Of a stretch of 64,000 nucleotides of DNA, positions 41,236 through 50,508 are shown in pieces. Numbering within the stretch: position 1 is the first letter of the stretch; every line of letters starts with the position of its first letter. Both the position numbers and the translations under genes were made by a program. The notes beneath the pieces were generated by a model that had not been told where the DNA came from, ran no database searches, and worked only from the letters and a program-made list of their open reading frames with translations. This stretch comes from Stappia indica (lineage in GTDB: Bacteria; Pseudomonadota; Alphaproteobacteria; Rhizobiales; Stappiaceae), in contig NZ_JAIVMG010000001.1 in assembly GCF_020177335.1 (NCBI RefSeq), positions 248,001-312,000 of the forward strand. Direction: 5' to 3'.

Positions 41236-43581
41236 ATGGCGCATGAAGGTCAGGGCAACGGGGATGGGGTGCGCGATCCGGTCTGCGGCATGGTGGTCAT
41301 GCCAGGGCCGGAGACACCGAGTCTCGATCACGGCGGCGAGCGCCACTACTTCTGCAGTGCGTCCTGCCGCGACAGGTTCGCGGCGGCTCCGGATGACTAC
41401 ACGCGTGGAGACGGGCAGGAGGCGCCGGCGCCGGCGGGGACCAAATACACCTGCCCGATGCATCCGCAGATCATACGCGATGCGCCCGGCGCTTGCCCCA
41501 TTTGCGGCATGGCGCTGGAGCCGATGGGCGTTCCCGCAGCGGAGGAAGGGCCAAGCCCGGAGCTGATCGATTTCACCCGGCGGTTCTGGATCAGCGCGGC
41601 CTGTGCCTTGCCCCTCCTGGTGCTCGCGATGGCACCGATGTTCGGCCTGCCGCTCAGGGCGTGGATCGGCGAGGGCGTCAGCCTATGGGTGGAGTTCGCG
41701 CTGGCAACCCCGGTGGTTCTCTGGGCGGCCGCGCCGTTTTTCGTCCGGGCGGTGCAGTCGGTGGTCAATCGCAGCCCGAACATGTGGACGCTAATTGGCC
41801 TCGGGGTCGGGGCTGCCTATGGCTACAGTGTGGTGGCGATGCTGTTTCCCTTCGCCTTTCCGCCGTCCTTCCGGCTCGAAGGGGGGCATGTGCCGGTCTA
41901 TTTCGAGGCGGCGGCGGTGATTGTCGCGCTGGTGTTCCTCGGCCAGGTGATGGAGCTGCGCGCTCGCGAGCGCACCGGCTCGGCGATCCGCGCGCTGCTT
42001 GATCTGGCGCCGAAGACCGCGCGCCGCCTCCGGCCGGACGATCTGGAGGAGGAGATCCCCCTTGAGCTGGTGGTGGTCGGCGACCGGTTGCGCGTTCGAC
42101 CGGGGGAGGCAATCCCGGTCGATGGCGTGGTGCAGGAAGGGCGCTCGTCGGTCGACGAATCCATGCTGACTGGCGAACCTGTTCCGGTGGAAAAGATCGA
42201 GGGCGACGGGCTGACCGGCGGCACCTTGAACAAGAACGGAACCCTTGTGATGCGGGCCGAGCGGGTCGGGGTGGAGACCATGCTGTCGCAGATCGTAGAC
42301 ATGGTGGCAAAGGCCCAGCGCTCGCGCGCGCCCATTCAGGGGGTGGTCGACCGGGTCTCCGCGTGGTTCGTGCCCGCCGTGGTGCTCGTTGCGGCGATTG
42401 CCTTTGCCGTTTGGGCGCTGGTTGGTCCGGATCCGGCGATGATCTTCGCCATCGTGTCGGCGGTGTCGGTCCTGATCATCGCCTGTCCTTGCGCGCTGGG
42501 GCTGGCAACACCCATGTCGATCATGACGGCGACGGGACGTGGGGCGCAGGCTGGCGTCCTGATCAAGGATGCGGAAGCGCTTGAGCGCTTCTCCCAGGTG
42601 GACACGCTGATTGTCGACAAGACCGGAACCCTGACGGAAGGCAAGCCTCGACTGACCGATGTCGTTGCCATCGCCGGTGACAGGGACGCGGACGGGGACG
42701 GGCGCGGCGCCGAGAATGACCTTCTTGCGCTCGCTGCCAGCCTCGAACGAGGCTCGGAACATCCCCTGGCCGATGCCATTGTCGAAGGCGCGCGCGCACG
42801 GGACCTGCAGCTTCAGGCTGTTACTGAGTTCGACGCGGTCACCGGCAAGGGCGTGACCGGTGTGGTGGAGGGCCGGATGGCCGCGCTCGGAAATCAGGCA
42901 TTGATGACGCAGCTCGGCCTGTCCACCGCAAGCCTGGAGACGCTTGCCGATAGCTTGCGCGACGATGGCAAGACGGCGATGTTCGTGGCCGCCGAGGGGC
43001 AATTGCTTGGCCTCGTGGCGGTTGCCGATCCGATCAAGGAAACGACGGTAGAGGCGATCCGGCAGCTGCATGCGCTTGGCCTTGCCATCATCATGGCGAC
43101 CGGCGACAACGAGCGCACGGCCCGCGCGGTTGCAAACAGCCTTAAGATCGACGATGTGCGTGCCGGCGTTCTGCCAGAGGGCAAACAGGCACTGGTGGAG
43201 GAACTGCGGGCAGCCGGGCGCTCCGTTGCCATGGCCGGGGACGGGGTGAATGACGCCCCGGCATTGGCCAGTGCCGATGTCGGGATCGCGATGGGTACGG
43301 GCGCAGATGTCGCGGTGGAAAGCGCCGGACTGACCCTCGTCAAGGGTGACCTCAATGGCATTGTCCGCGCGCGCAAGCTGGCCCGCGCGACGCTCCGCAA
43401 CATCAGGCAAAACCTCTTTTTCGCCTTTGTCTACAACGCACTGGGCGTTCCGGTTGCTGCCGGTGTTCTCTATCCGGTGTTTGGCACCCTGTTGTCGCCG
43501 ATGATCGCCGCCGCGGCCATGAGCCTTTCCTCGGTCTCGGTGATCGCCAATGCGTTGCGGCTGCGCAATATCCGGTTGTGA
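41236..43581 (+). CDS. copA: Copper-exporting P-type ATPase (P1B) with YHS and heavy-metal-binding domains
   Basis: This 781-residue pump exports Cu(I) from the cytoplasm using ATP. In order it has a YHS domain (13-55, DPVCGMVV and [11 protein letters not shown]), a heavy-metal-binding domain (70-98, YTCPMHPQI and [10 protein letters not shown]), eight membrane helices, CPC (417-419) in helix 6, the phosphorylated Asp461 in DKTGT, and GDGVNDAP. Helix 7 (YNALGVP) and helix 8 ([10 protein letters not shown] type) fit Cu(I) specificity. There is no CxxC-type HMA domain. The ATG at 41236 follows the CueR-type promoter and a GGAG site. Confidence 0.95.
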   Translation: MAHEGQGNGDGVRDPVCGMVVMPGPETPSLDHGGERHYFCSASCRDRFAAAPDDYTRGDGQEAPAPAGTKYTCPMHPQIIRDAPGACPICGMALEPMGVPAAEEGPSPELIDFTRRFWISAACALPLLVLAMAPMFGLPLRAWIGEGVSLWVEFALATPVVLWAAAPFFVRAVQSVVNRSPNMWTLIGLGVGAAYGYSVVAMLFPFAFPPSFRLEGGHVPVYFEAAAVIVALVFLGQVMELRARERTGSAIRALLDLAPKTARRLRPDDLEEEIPLELVVVGDRLRVRPGEAIPVDGVVQEGRSSVDESMLTGEPVPVEKIEGDGLTGGTLNKNGTLVMRAERVGVETMLSQIVDMVAKAQRSRAPIQGVVDRVSAWFVPAVVLVAAIAFAVWALVGPDPAMIFAIVSAVSVLIIACPCALGLATPMSIMTATGRGAQAGVLIKDAEALERFSQVDTLIVDKTGTLTEGKPRLTDVVAIAGDRDADGDGRGAENDLLALAASLERGSEHPLADAIVEGARARDLQLQAVTEFDAVTGKGVTGVVEGRMAALGNQALMTQLGLSTASLETLADSLRDDGKTAMFVAAEGQLLGLVAVADPIKETTVEAIRQLHALGLAIIMATGDNERTARAVANSLKIDDVRAGVLPEGKQALVEELRAAGRSVAMAGDGVNDAPALASADVGIAMGTGADVAVESAGLTLVKGDLNGIVRARKLARATLRNIRQNLFFAFVYNALGVPVAAGVLYPVFGTLLSPMIAAAAMSLSSVSVIANALRLRNIRL

Positions 43582-43627
43582 GCGTGCGGCGGTGCGTGGT
43601 GAAAATGGGGGGCGCGAGGAGGCCGCG

Positions 43628-43948
43628 ATGAAAGCGATTTTTGGATGGATTGGCGTTTTACTGGCGTCGGTCGGTTCGGCCCGGGCTCAGGGCGCTGGCA
43701 GTCTTTGGGGGACGGGTGGGCACATGTGGGGCGATGGCCCGGGAATGGGAGGATGGGGAATGGGCCTCATGATGTTGTTTTGGATCCTTTTGATCGGGGT
43801 CGCCATCCTCGGGGGGATCTGGCTCGCCCGGCGCGGGATCGGAGAGCGTGCGCGCGGCGATGCGCAGGAGATCCTGCGCGAACGGCTTGCGCGCGGCGAG
43901 ATCGATGTCGCCGAGTACGAAGAGCGGCGCAAGACGCTGGAGAAATAG
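43628..43948 (+). CDS. SHOCT-domain membrane protein in the copper block
   Basis: This 106-residue protein has an N-terminal signal-like helix (residues 1-21) and a Gly/Met/Trp-rich loop (HMWGDGPGMGGWGMG) that could bind metal. A membrane helix follows (about 48-68), then a C-terminal SHOCT motif with LRERLARGEIDVAEYEERR. Such small proteins often accompany copper-resistance genes. It follows copA by 46 bases and is probably co-transcribed with it. Confidence 0.8.
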   Translation: MKAIFGWIGVLLASVGSARAQGAGSLWGTGGHMWGDGPGMGGWGMGLMMLFWILLIGVAILGGIWLARRGIGERARGDAQEILRERLARGEIDVAEYEERRKTLEK

Positions 43949-43967
43949 GCCGAATGACCCAAGGGGC

Positions 43968-43998
43968 TTGACCTTCCTCCTGCTGGAAGCCTCACCTT
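43968..43998 (+). promoter_or_regulatory. Second CueR-type copper promoter, before the multicopper oxidase
   Basis: TTGACC (43968-43973) and CACCTT (43993-43998) are again 19 bases apart. The spacer holds CCTTCC and GGAAG and is nearly the same as that before copA. The oxidase ATG is 66 bases downstream. Confidence 0.8.
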
Positions 43999-44064
43999 TC
44001 TGCCCCGGCGCTGGGGGACTCGGTGGCGGTGCCGCCCATGGCGGCCAAAGGCAGGTTTGAACGT

Positions 44065-45465
44065 ATGATGATTGGCAGGCGCCAGTTCCTCTCCCGTAGC
44101 GCGGCGATGGTCGCCGCAACCTCACTTGCGAGTTGGCACGGCGCCTTCGCGGCCGATGGCGTGCTGGAGTTGCGGGCGCGCCGGGCCGGCCAGAAGCTTC
44201 TTGGGCAGCGCGGTGCCGTCTCCCCGTTGTGGACGTACAATGGCCGCGCGCCGGGACCGGAAATCCGGCTGCGCAAGGGCGAGCGGGTGCGGGCCCGATT
44301 GATCAATGAGCTTGAAGAGCCAACGTCGATCCACTGGCATGGCATCCGCATCGCCAATGCAATGGATGGCGTGGCCGGATTGACCCAGGAAGCGGTGCTG
44401 CCGGGCGGCACCTTCGATTACGACTTTATCGTGCCCGATGCCGGAACCTATTGGTATCACGCCCATAACCGGAGCTGGAACCAGGTGGCGCGCGGGCTCT
44501 ACGGGGCGCTGATCGTCGACGAGCAAGGGCCGACGTTCCCCCCTGAGCAGAATCATGTCCTGCTCCTGGACGATTGGCGGGTCGATGACACGGGCGCGCT
44601 TGAGACGGCAAGTTTTGGGGCGTTGATGGATTGGAGCCACGGCGGACGGCTCGGCAATCTGCTCACCGTCAACGGCGCCATTCGCCCAGCGCTGTCCTTG
44701 GCGGCAAACCGACCGCATCGCTTGCGGCTGATCAACGCCGCGAACGCGCGGGTGCTGCAACTCGATCCGGCCAGCTTTGGCGCCAGGGTGCTCGCCTATG
44801 ACGGGCAGGCCCTGCCAGAGCCGGCGACGCTTGACTACGCGCCGTTCCTTCTGGGACCGGCCCAGCGCGTCGATCTGCTGGTCACGCCCGAAGCCGGTCA
44901 GGACTTCTCCTTGGACGAGCTGTCGCAGGGGCAGCCCTATCCGCTCGCCGATTTCCGGGTGACCGGGACCGCGGGCCAGAGCGCGCCGGCTCCCGTGCTT
45001 GCAGCCAACGATCTGCCGGAGCCGGACATGGGCGCCGCCCGCACCGTCATCCTCGATATGACCGGCGGGATGATGGGGCGGCTCGACGACATTGTCTATC
45101 GCGGCCGACAGCTGGAGGGGGAGGATCTTCGCCGCACCGGTCAGATGTGGGCGCTCAACGGTGTGGCCAATCTGGCGGACGAGCCGCTGTTCCGGGCACG
45201 GCGTGGCGAGACCATCCTGCTGGAGACGATCAACAACACCGCCTTCGTCCACGCGATGCATGTGCACGGGCATCATTTCCGGATCACCGAGCGGGTTGGC
45301 AGCACGGTGGACGAGGGGCGCCCGTGGCGGGACACCTTCCTGATCGGCCCGGGACAGACGACGCGGGTTGCCTTTGTCTGCGACAACCCGGGCAAATGGC
45401 TGCTGCATTGTCATATGCTGGAACACGCGGCGGCGGGGATGAACACGTGGTTCGACGTTGCCTGA
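44065..45465 (+). CDS. Multicopper oxidase, Tat-exported
   Basis: This 466-residue enzyme probably oxidises Cu(I) in the periplasm like CueO. A twin-arginine signal (IGRRQFLSRSAAM) starts the protein. The copper-ligand motifs are HWHG, YWYHAHN, the C-terminal HAMHVHGHHFRI and LLHCHMLEHAAAGM, giving a complete set for type 1, 2 and 3 coppers. The ATG at 44065 is preferred to an upstream GTG because it directly begins the Tat signal. Confidence 0.93.
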   Translation: MMIGRRQFLSRSAAMVAATSLASWHGAFAADGVLELRARRAGQKLLGQRGAVSPLWTYNGRAPGPEIRLRKGERVRARLINELEEPTSIHWHGIRIANAMDGVAGLTQEAVLPGGTFDYDFIVPDAGTYWYHAHNRSWNQVARGLYGALIVDEQGPTFPPEQNHVLLLDDWRVDDTGALETASFGALMDWSHGGRLGNLLTVNGAIRPALSLAANRPHRLRLINAANARVLQLDPASFGARVLAYDGQALPEPATLDYAPFLLGPAQRVDLLVTPEAGQDFSLDELSQGQPYPLADFRVTGTAGQSAPAPVLAANDLPEPDMGAARTVILDMTGGMMGRLDDIVYRGRQLEGEDLRRTGQMWALNGVANLADEPLFRARRGETILLETINNTAFVHAMHVHGHHFRITERVGSTVDEGRPWRDTFLIGPGQTTRVAFVCDNPGKWLLHCHMLEHAAAGMNTWFDVA

Positions 45466-45496
45466 CCTTCTTTTCAAACCCTGGTGGACCCGATCC

Positions 45497-45856
45497 ATGA
45501 GACCCTTTCTGGTGCTGCTGCTGAGTGCGGTTCTGCTGCTGGGTCATGCCCTGCCGGCGGCCGGTCCCATGGCGGCGTCAGAAGTGGCGGCCGGCCTGTT
45601 GGCGCAGGCGGCGAACATGGAGCAAGGCACGTCCGGCGAACATCAGGGCATGGACACCGCAGCGACAATGGGCTGCTGTGCGCTGGCGGATCTTGCCGGT
45701 GACACGGCGGCGGGACATTGCCTCGCCGATTGCCTCTTTATCCTGCCTCTGTCTGTGCTGAACCTTGAGCATGGGCCGGCGCGTGACATCTCCTTGGTCT
45801 TGCGCAAGGGCACTGCCTTCGCGCCGCCACTGACCTTGCGTCCTCCGATCTCCTGA
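45497..45856 (+). CDS. Small secreted Cys/His/Met protein in the copper block
   Basis: This 119-residue protein has a strong signal peptide (MRPFLVLLLSAVLLLGHALPAAG). It then shows possible metal ligands: MEQGTSGEHQGMD, a tandem cysteine in TMGCCALAD, and GHCLADCLF. It starts 31 bases after the oxidase and ends before the DUF411 gene. I recognise no family. A copper-binding or periplasmic copper-chaperone role is suggested by context only. Confidence 0.7.
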   Translation: MRPFLVLLLSAVLLLGHALPAAGPMAASEVAAGLLAQAANMEQGTSGEHQGMDTAATMGCCALADLAGDTAAGHCLADCLFILPLSVLNLEHGPARDISLVLRKGTAFAPPLTLRPPIS

Positions 45857-46039
45857 ATCGAACCCGCTTCCGCTTCGAAAGAGGTGGAAGGTTTCGTTCT
45901 TGAGGATTGGAGACCCAATGCGTCTTCCGTCTGTCTCTCTCGATACTGCCCGCCTTCGGCTGCGCGCTGGTGCATCTGACGATGCATCGCGTCAGGGGCG
46001 GCGCTTGCCACACTCCCAGGACCCGAAAGGTCATCTGTC

Positions 46040-46513
46040 ATGAAACTTTCCATTCACCTCTCCAGGCCGCTTCTGGCTCTTCTTGTCTCCGCTCCGCTTG
46101 TGGCGCTTGGCGTGCCAGCCGCTGATGCCGATGAAGCGGCGGCGATGACCGTCTACAAGACCCCCTGGTGCGGCTGCTGCGAGGTCTGGACCGACGCCAT
46201 GCGCGCTGCCGGCTACCAGGTTACCGTCAAGGATATGGAGGACCTGACGCCGATCAAGAAACAGGCCGGTGTCTCCTCCGACCTGGAAGGCTGCCACACT
46301 GCGGTGATGGGATCTTATGTGCTTGAGGGGCACGTGCCGCTCGAGGCGATCGACAAGCTCCGTGCGGAGAAGCCTCAAGTGAGGGGTATCGCTGTGCCGG
46401 GAATGCCGGCGGGCTCGCTCGGTATGGGGCAGGACCCCTCCGCCCGCTACACGGTCTATGCCTTCGGCGGCGCGGAAGACAAACCGGTCGCCTTCTATCA
46501 GGCTGGCGAGTAG
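46040..46513 (+). CDS. DUF411 family copper-associated protein
   Basis: This 157-residue protein has a signal peptide (to about residue 30) and the DUF411 domain. Its marker motif is YKTPWCGCCEVWTDAMRAAG, followed by a Cys/His pair in DLEGCHTAVMGSYVLEGHVP and a GMPAGSLGM segment. DUF411 proteins occur in metal-resistance loci and are thought to bind copper. A 183-base gap precedes it with no CueR-type site that I can support. Confidence 0.9.
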   Translation: MKLSIHLSRPLLALLVSAPLVALGVPAADADEAAAMTVYKTPWCGCCEVWTDAMRAAGYQVTVKDMEDLTPIKKQAGVSSDLEGCHTAVMGSYVLEGHVPLEAIDKLRAEKPQVRGIAVPGMPAGSLGMGQDPSARYTVYAFGGAEDKPVAFYQAGE

Positions 46514-46624
46514 CGCGCGAGGTCGGACAGGCGGGAGCCGGTGTGCGGTTCCCGTCTGTCGACACTGCAAAGAGGCGCGCCGGAAGCCCTGTGCCCCGGC
46601 GCACCTCAAGTCCTGAGCGGTGCG

Positions 46625-47077
46625 TTACAGCAGCGAGGAGGTGACGCAGCTGATCTGCTCTGCCGGGGGCTGCGGCGCGTTGACGTCATAGGGAAAGTCA
46701 TCCGAGGTGCACAAGGGCCGCTGGTAGATCTCGTAGCCCTGGCGCCGCAGGCAGCGTTTGACGTCACGCTCCCGGAGATCTTCGTTGATGTCGAAGCTGT
46801 AGCTTTGAGGGGGCGTGTATCCACCGCCGATGGTGTTGCAGCTCACTCCGAACCCTGTGTCATAACAATTGGTCGTGCCGGGGATGTAGTCGCCGCCAAC
46901 CGTCTCCGTTCCGATCACCTGGGGGATCTTGTTGATGCTCGCGATGCGGCACTGGTCGACCGCATCCTGACGCTGCTCGCGTGTCGAGCCTGTCTTGTGG
47001 ACCATGTCCACGGGACCGGAGGTGGTCTGGCAGGCGCTGAGAAGCAACGCCAAGGCAATCGGGTAGATGGAACGCAT
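46625..47077 (-). CDS. Small lipoprotein of unknown function
   Basis: This 150-residue protein starts at the ATG at 47077, with GGAG upstream. A lipoprotein signal ends in LLLSACQTT (Cys16). The mature part has several cysteines (DQCRIAS, TTNCYDTGFGVSCN, KRCLRRQGY, RPLCTSDD, ISCVTS), which suggests disulfide bonds. I recognise no family. It is divergent from the large TPR gene. Confidence 0.75.
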   Translation of the reverse strand: MRSIYPIALALLLSACQTTSGPVDMVHKTGSTREQRQDAVDQCRIASINKIPQVIGTETVGGDYIPGTTNCYDTGFGVSCNTIGGGYTPPQSYSFDINEDLRERDVKRCLRRQGYEIYQRPLCTSDDFPYDVNAPQPPAEQISCVTSSLL

Positions 47078-47273
47078 TGAGGGATCTCCGGAAAAGGCAC
47101 GGCAATCGACCACATCCACGCGCCGATAATCAAGACGCGCGTTTCCGGCCATTGTCGCTTCTTGCAGGTTTTCTAGCGTAACCTCAGCGATTTCTCCATA
47201 ATTTATAGCAACTTGACAGTGGATGCCGGCTCTGGGAAGAGTGGGAGCCTGAGATAACAGCCCCGGCGAGAAC

Positions 47274-50273
47274 GTGAACAAACAGGAAATAGAAGAAGGC
47301 GTCTCGCTGCGGCAGGCGCAGCTACTTGGGGCAAGCGTGGCGCATTTCCGTGCGCTGGTGGCGCGACATCCGGAGAATGTCAGCGCCCGATTGCACCTTT
47401 CCAGCTCACTGCGTCTCATCGGGGCCTATGAGGAAAGCCTGGCGCTGCTCGATGCCGTGCTCGAGGGAGACCCTGCCAACCGGGCGGCGCTGGTCGGTAA
47501 GGTCGACACTCTGGCGCACCGGCAGCAGTTTGCCGAGGCGCTGACTGTGCTGGACACAGCACAGGTCCTTTATCCGGATGAGCTTGACCTGCGTCTCAAG
47601 CAGGGCGTTGTACTGCGGCTGGCGCAGCGGCTGGAAGACAGCGTGGCGTATTTCCGGGATCTCGTCGCGCAGCATCCCGAGCATGTCGATGCTCGGTTGC
47701 AGCTCGCATTATCTCTGCGTCTCGTCGGCGCTTATGATGAAAGCTTGGCGTTGGTCGATGCGGTCCTTGCGGCGGACCCGCGCAATCGAGCGGCGCTGGT
47801 TGCCAGGATCGACACGCTGGCACACCGACAGCAGGTCACCGAGGCGCTGGAGAACCTGCACGAAGCACAGGTTCGTCATCCGGGCGGTCTCGATCTGGAG
47901 GTCAGGCAGGGCGTGCTGTTTCGACAGGCTCAGCAGCTCGATGCAAGTGTGGCGCATTTGCGGAGGCTGGCGGCGCAACATCCCGAGCATGTCGACGCTC
48001 GGTTGCAGCTCGCAACATCCTTGCGTTTTGTCGGTGCGCATGAGGAAAGCCTGGCGCTGTTCGACGCCGTACTTGAGATGGAGCCCCGACACCGGGGGGC
48101 GCTGATCGGCAAGGTCGATACGCTTGCGCACCGGCAGCAGTTTGCCGAGGCGCTGGACGCATTGGGCGCGGTACAGGCGCTTTTCCCCGATCATCTCGAC
48201 CTGAAGGTCAAGCAAGGCAACTTGCTGCGTCAAGCGCAGCGGTTGGATGAAAGCGTGGCGCATTTGCGAGCGTTTGTTGCGCTGCATCCAAAGCATGTCG
48301 ACGCCTCCTTGCAGCTTGCGATCTCCCTGTCTCTCGCAGGGGCGCATGATGAAAGCCTGGCGATGTTGAATGCCATGCTCGCGGCGATGCCCGGACATCG
48401 AACGGCCTTGGTACACTTGGCAAACCTTCACCTGTCCGACAACGAGCCGGAAAAGGCGCTGGCAACGAACACCCTGGCAGCAGGGCGTTTCCCCGGGGAT
48501 ATCCAACTGGCGCAACAGAGGGTGGGGATACTCGCCCGGATGAGCGACCAGGAAGATGTGGTCGAGCAATTGCAGATATTGTTTCGTCAGGCGCCCCAAT
48601 CCGCCGTTGTTGCTCGAGGGCTGATTGATAGGTTGGTTCGGGACTGGCGCTACGACGACGCCATGGAGGTTTTCAGGCGCTTTGTCGACACACCGGTTCT
48701 CGACAACAACGGCCGTCAGCAACAGATCCTTCTGTGCCTGCAGTATGGAGAACTGTCCAGAGCGCTCGACCTTTCCAGAAGGTGGATGGACGCTTATCCG
48801 GACAGCTTTGATGCCAAACTTTCTTTTTTTACGGTTTGCTGCGAACTCCCCAAGGCTCCGGTCGATCTTTCGACGCTGGAGGGGGAGTTGCTCCGCCGAT
48901 GCAAGGGATCAAGCGCGCTGGCAATCGCCCGTGCCCTGAGGCGGCAATACGAACTCGATTTCGGAGGCGTGACGGCGGTGCTTGTGGGGTTCTTGCGGGA
49001 GAACCGGAGCGCCGTCGACGTGTTGAGCTATCTTTTTCAGTTTCTTCTCGGGATCGACAAGCTTGATAGCTGCCTTGATCTGCTGCGCGGCTTCCCCGAA
49101 CTACGGGCGCCCCATGTTTTTGACCTGGCGAACAAGCTTCTCATGGAAGGCCGGCGCGTTGAGGCCGATGCCCTATTGCCAAGGCTCGAAGACGCCGTCG
49201 AAGCGGCGTCTGCAGCTCACGAAAGGGTTCAGCTTCTGCGGCGGATGTGCGCCCTGCAGATCCTGCGCAATGATGGTCCCGCGCTCAACAAAGCCGTGGA
49301 GACGGCGTTGTCCCTCAAGAACCTGGGGGGAGCGAACAGGCATTACTTCACCTGCATCAAGCATGGGCTTCTCGGTCGCAACGATGGCGACGGCGTACCC
49401 GAGACGGTGTCCTTGGTCCCAAGCGGGCTCTCGTTGAAAGCGCTCGTGCAGGGGAAGGGCTATCGGGCGATGTCGATCAAGCCGGAGGCCCTCGCCATTG
49501 CACGACAAATCTCGGCTCCATCCGACGGCTTGTATGAAGACTGGCTGAAGCGGGCGTTGAAGGGAGCTACCGTCCGGCATACGGTTGCCCACTGCTACGC
49601 GGAACGTCCGGAAAAACTCGATGACCTTGAGGGGCTGGTTGATTTTCCTGACAGTGCGGTTCTGGAGCGATATGCAGGCCGATCCGAGCCATTTCTGGTG
49701 ACGGGCACGCATCAGGGCGCGAATGCCGTCGTATGGCGCCTTCTGCAATCGTTTCCGAACCTGCGCGTGGTCGCAGTCCACAAGCAGTTGCGGCGCGATC
49801 ATCCCACCGCAAGAGCCGCCTTGCCGTTGGGCCCCGATCCGGCGTCGACGCGCGCGTTGATCAACGCTCTGCGCGCGGGAGCTCCGGTTGCCGCCGCCCT
49901 GGACCAAGTTTTTCTAAGCGGTTGGAGCACGGGTGAGAACGCGCACCTGGTCAATACCGTCGAGCTTCAGCTTTTTGATTTCCCGCCGCTGCGGGTCCCC
50001 AACTTGCTTCCCAAGCTTGCCTGGAAAATGAATCTGCCAAGCTATTGGGTGCAATCCTATCTCGACAGGGGGCGGGTCCGGATCGAACTGGTCCGGCTGC
50101 CGGACGCTGACTATGCGATCGATCGGGAAGCCTGGATCGGCCAGTGGGTCGCAGCGTATGGAAAGCAGGTGGAAGCGGTGTTGCGATCCACTCCGGAAAA
50201 TCTCTGCATTGAGGCAGGGCTTATCAGGGAAATCGCTCGAACCTGCGGAACCAGGCGTCTGGCAGCGAGATGA
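47274..50273 (+). CDS. TPR-repeat protein with C-terminal LpxL-like acyltransferase fold
   Basis: This protein has 999 residues. Residues 12-385 form four copies of a 102-residue unit, each built of TPR helices, and further helical repeats run to about 700. The C-terminal part (about 770-985) resembles LpxL/HtrB acyltransferases: FLVTGTHQGANAVVWRLLQ, VAAALDQVFLSGWS, then FPPLRVPNLLPKLAWKMNLP. The usual HX4D/E catalytic pair is not intact (His is followed by QGANA), so activity may be altered. The start is a GTG with a weak ribosome-binding site. Together with the next three genes it looks like part of a biosynthetic cluster. The domain call is made by eye. Confidence 0.72.
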   Translation: MNKQEIEEGVSLRQAQLLGASVAHFRALVARHPENVSARLHLSSSLRLIGAYEESLALLDAVLEGDPANRAALVGKVDTLAHRQQFAEALTVLDTAQVLYPDELDLRLKQGVVLRLAQRLEDSVAYFRDLVAQHPEHVDARLQLALSLRLVGAYDESLALVDAVLAADPRNRAALVARIDTLAHRQQVTEALENLHEAQVRHPGGLDLEVRQGVLFRQAQQLDASVAHLRRLAAQHPEHVDARLQLATSLRFVGAHEESLALFDAVLEMEPRHRGALIGKVDTLAHRQQFAEALDALGAVQALFPDHLDLKVKQGNLLRQAQRLDESVAHLRAFVALHPKHVDASLQLAISLSLAGAHDESLAMLNAMLAAMPGHRTALVHLANLHLSDNEPEKALATNTLAAGRFPGDIQLAQQRVGILARMSDQEDVVEQLQILFRQAPQSAVVARGLIDRLVRDWRYDDAMEVFRRFVDTPVLDNNGRQQQILLCLQYGELSRALDLSRRWMDAYPDSFDAKLSFFTVCCELPKAPVDLSTLEGELLRRCKGSSALAIARALRRQYELDFGGVTAVLVGFLRENRSAVDVLSYLFQFLLGIDKLDSCLDLLRGFPELRAPHVFDLANKLLMEGRRVEADALLPRLEDAVEAASAAHERVQLLRRMCALQILRNDGPALNKAVETALSLKNLGGANRHYFTCIKHGLLGRNDGDGVPETVSLVPSGLSLKALVQGKGYRAMSIKPEALAIARQISAPSDGLYEDWLKRALKGATVRHTVAHCYAERPEKLDDLEGLVDFPDSAVLERYAGRSEPFLVTGTHQGANAVVWRLLQSFPNLRVVAVHKQLRRDHPTARAALPLGPDPASTRALINALRAGAPVAAALDQVFLSGWSTGENAHLVNTVELQLFDFPPLRVPNLLPKLAWKMNLPSYWVQSYLDRGRVRIELVRLPDADYAIDREAWIGQWVAAYGKQVEAVLRSTPENLCIEAGLIREIARTCGTRRLAAR
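47307..48428 (+). repeat. Tandem 306-base coding repeat (TPR units)
   Basis: The period is exactly 306 bases (102 codons). Copies begin at 47307, 47613, 47919 and 48225; the last is partial. Corresponding protein landmarks are HPENVSARL, HPEHVDARL (twice) and HPKHVDASL. Copies 2 and 3 are especially alike in DNA around 47673 and 47979, which suggests recent duplication or gene conversion. Confidence 0.85.
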
Positions 50274-50381
50274 TTGTCATTGCCAAGATGAGCGAAATTT
50301 CCGGGGCGGGGGGCGGCGCGCTTCCTCCTCAGCGTTTTAATGGTATCAGAGAGGCGCGGGACTGAGAGTGCCGAAACGTCA

Positions 50382-50417
50382 TGCACAATCTACGGATGAT
50401 TTATTGTGCAATTGCAC
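50382..50417. promoter_or_regulatory. Candidate operator upstream of the radical SAM gene
   Basis: A perfect 12-base palindrome GTGCAATTGCAC lies at 50406-50417. TGCACAAT (50382-50389) and ATTGTGCA (50403-50410) form a second inverted pair around it. A further hairpin-like ATGTGCC-GA-GGCACAT is at 50458-50473. The clustered half-sites suggest a cluster-specific regulator, which is not encoded in the window as far as I can see. Confidence 0.5.
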
Positions 50418-50508
50418 CCTTCAATGTGTGCTGCGAAACTGATCTGTGAAAACGCTGATGTGCCGAGGCACATGGGCCGACGACACACCACCCTTGGGGC
50501 GTCCATAA

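Noticed and set aside
45857-46039. CTTCC/GGAAG pair before the DUF411 gene as a third CueR site
   Set aside because: The arms are 13 bases apart instead of seven, and no -35/-10 pair with a 19-base spacer fits.
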